Shown here piece by piece: positions 63,203 to 64,000 of a stretch of 64,000 nt of DNA. The translations under genes and the position numbers were made by a program. Numbering within the stretch: the stretch's first letter is position 1; each line of letters begins with the position of its first letter. This DNA is from Nephromyces sp. MM_2019. Lineage: Eukaryota; Apicomplexa; Aconoidasida; Nephromycida. The DNA is taken from assembly GCA_015657535.1 (NCBI GenBank), contig JADHZB010001817.1:39288-103287 (forward strand), in the 5' to 3' direction. The notes beneath the pieces were generated by a model. It saw only the letters and a program-made list of their open reading frames with translations. It had not been told where the DNA came from and did no database searches.

Positions 63203-63910
63203 CTGAGAAGGGGTAAAAAAACAGCAAAAAGAAAAGACACACACACGGGGGAAAAATAAATCAAAATTTTCCAGTAAAAAGAGAAGCGAAGGTGCTAAAA
63301 GGGAAAAATCTGTGTTATCGAGGAGAGAGGAAATAGAAAAGGAATGGAAACATAAGAGTGTAAAAAAAAAAGAGAAAAAATGAAAAAAAAATGGAAATCT
63401 GCAAAAAATTCACGAAAAATCACGAAAATAACCAAAAAACCAAATTATAGCCTTTAAATCTGATGGGTATACCAAAAGTTATTGAGTTTCCCCTTTCTTC
63501 AACCTCTCAGAAGCGAGCAAATTTCCATAATCTGCAAGCTTATCTAGCACTCAACTCAACTCCTACATCTTCAGGTGTATCTACACCTTAAACAAACTCT
63601 ATTGCTTCAAAAAAAAAGGAAATTGAAAGAAAAAAACTCATTTTCTACGAGAAAAAAAACACACCAAATCTAGTGAAGAAGAAACCATAGTATGGCCATT
63701 AGAGGAATTTTTTCCATATTTAAGATCAATTATTTCAATCATATAATAATAAAGATTAGCGGATTTTTCTGAGAAAAAACCCTTCAAAGGCAAAGGAATT
63801 CACGATAAACTCTATTCACTAAAAAAAGCGAAAAAAACAACGAAAATATGAAGAAAAAGTAAAAAATTTGGATTATATACTTAATTTATGAAGGCTGCTT
63901 GATGGGAAAG
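63203..63910. other. Region upstream of the last traced exon
   Basis: AT-rich with many A runs. Further 5' exons of the minus-strand gene may lie here or beyond the window; none was recognised. Confidence 0.4.

Positions 63911-63911
<1 letters not shown>

Positions 63912-64000
<89 letters not shown>
63912..64000 (+). repeat. (CA)n microsatellite at the window end
   Basis: An uninterrupted CA dinucleotide run of about 89 bases reaching the last base. It may mark where the contig assembly stopped. Confidence 0.97.

Overview
The window is nuclear DNA of an AT-rich, intron-rich eukaryote. Best guess: an apicomplexan or close alveolate, nearer coccidia than malaria parasites. Signs for this are a degenerate AAACCCT (TTTAGGG-type) telomere-like tract at 39624-39710, GT-AG introns whose phases can be followed by eye, a Ku80 gene (lost in several apicomplexan lineages but kept in Toxoplasma), and a signal-peptide-bearing, threonine-rich mucin-like secreted protein. 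Genus cannot be fixed from the sequence alone. All gene models are hand-spliced from reading frames and GT/AG sites.

Layout. 1.4-2.7 kb (-): two-exon CHCH protein with a myristoylation-type start, MIC19-like (mitochondrial cristae). 6.8-7.9 kb (-): U1 snRNP 70K. 13.1-14.9 kb (+): Ku80 in two exons, lacking the C-terminal region of animal Ku80. 16.9-19.3 kb (+): five-exon secreted protein built from four copies of an unrecognised ~80-residue module joined by Thr/Ala/Ser tracts, crossed by a 50-N assembly gap. 23.0-29.6 kb (-): a gene of about thirty tiny exons with coiled coil followed by a series of PH-like modules. 34.2-37.9 kb (-): exons encoding two FHA domains. 40.0-43.7 kb (-): exons encoding a C3HC4 RING finger and a helical region, possibly part of the same gene as the FHA exons. 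50.4-53.8 kb (-): complete five-exon ENTH-VHS tepsin-like protein (AP-4 accessory). 57.7-58.1 kb and 58.7-63.2 kb (-): exons of unrecognised genes. The window ends in a long (CA)n tract.

From about 35 kb onward the DNA is much richer in CA/TG microsatellites and short tandem repeats than before, and several introns there begin inside GTGTG runs. No rRNA, tRNA, CRISPR or transposon was identifiable. The genes cover unrelated household jobs (splicing, end joining, cristae, vesicle coats, ubiquitin/phospho-signalling) plus one candidate surface or secreted factor; no operon-like logic is expected or seen. The most novel item is the four-module mucin-like protein and the clear record of exon duplication in it.
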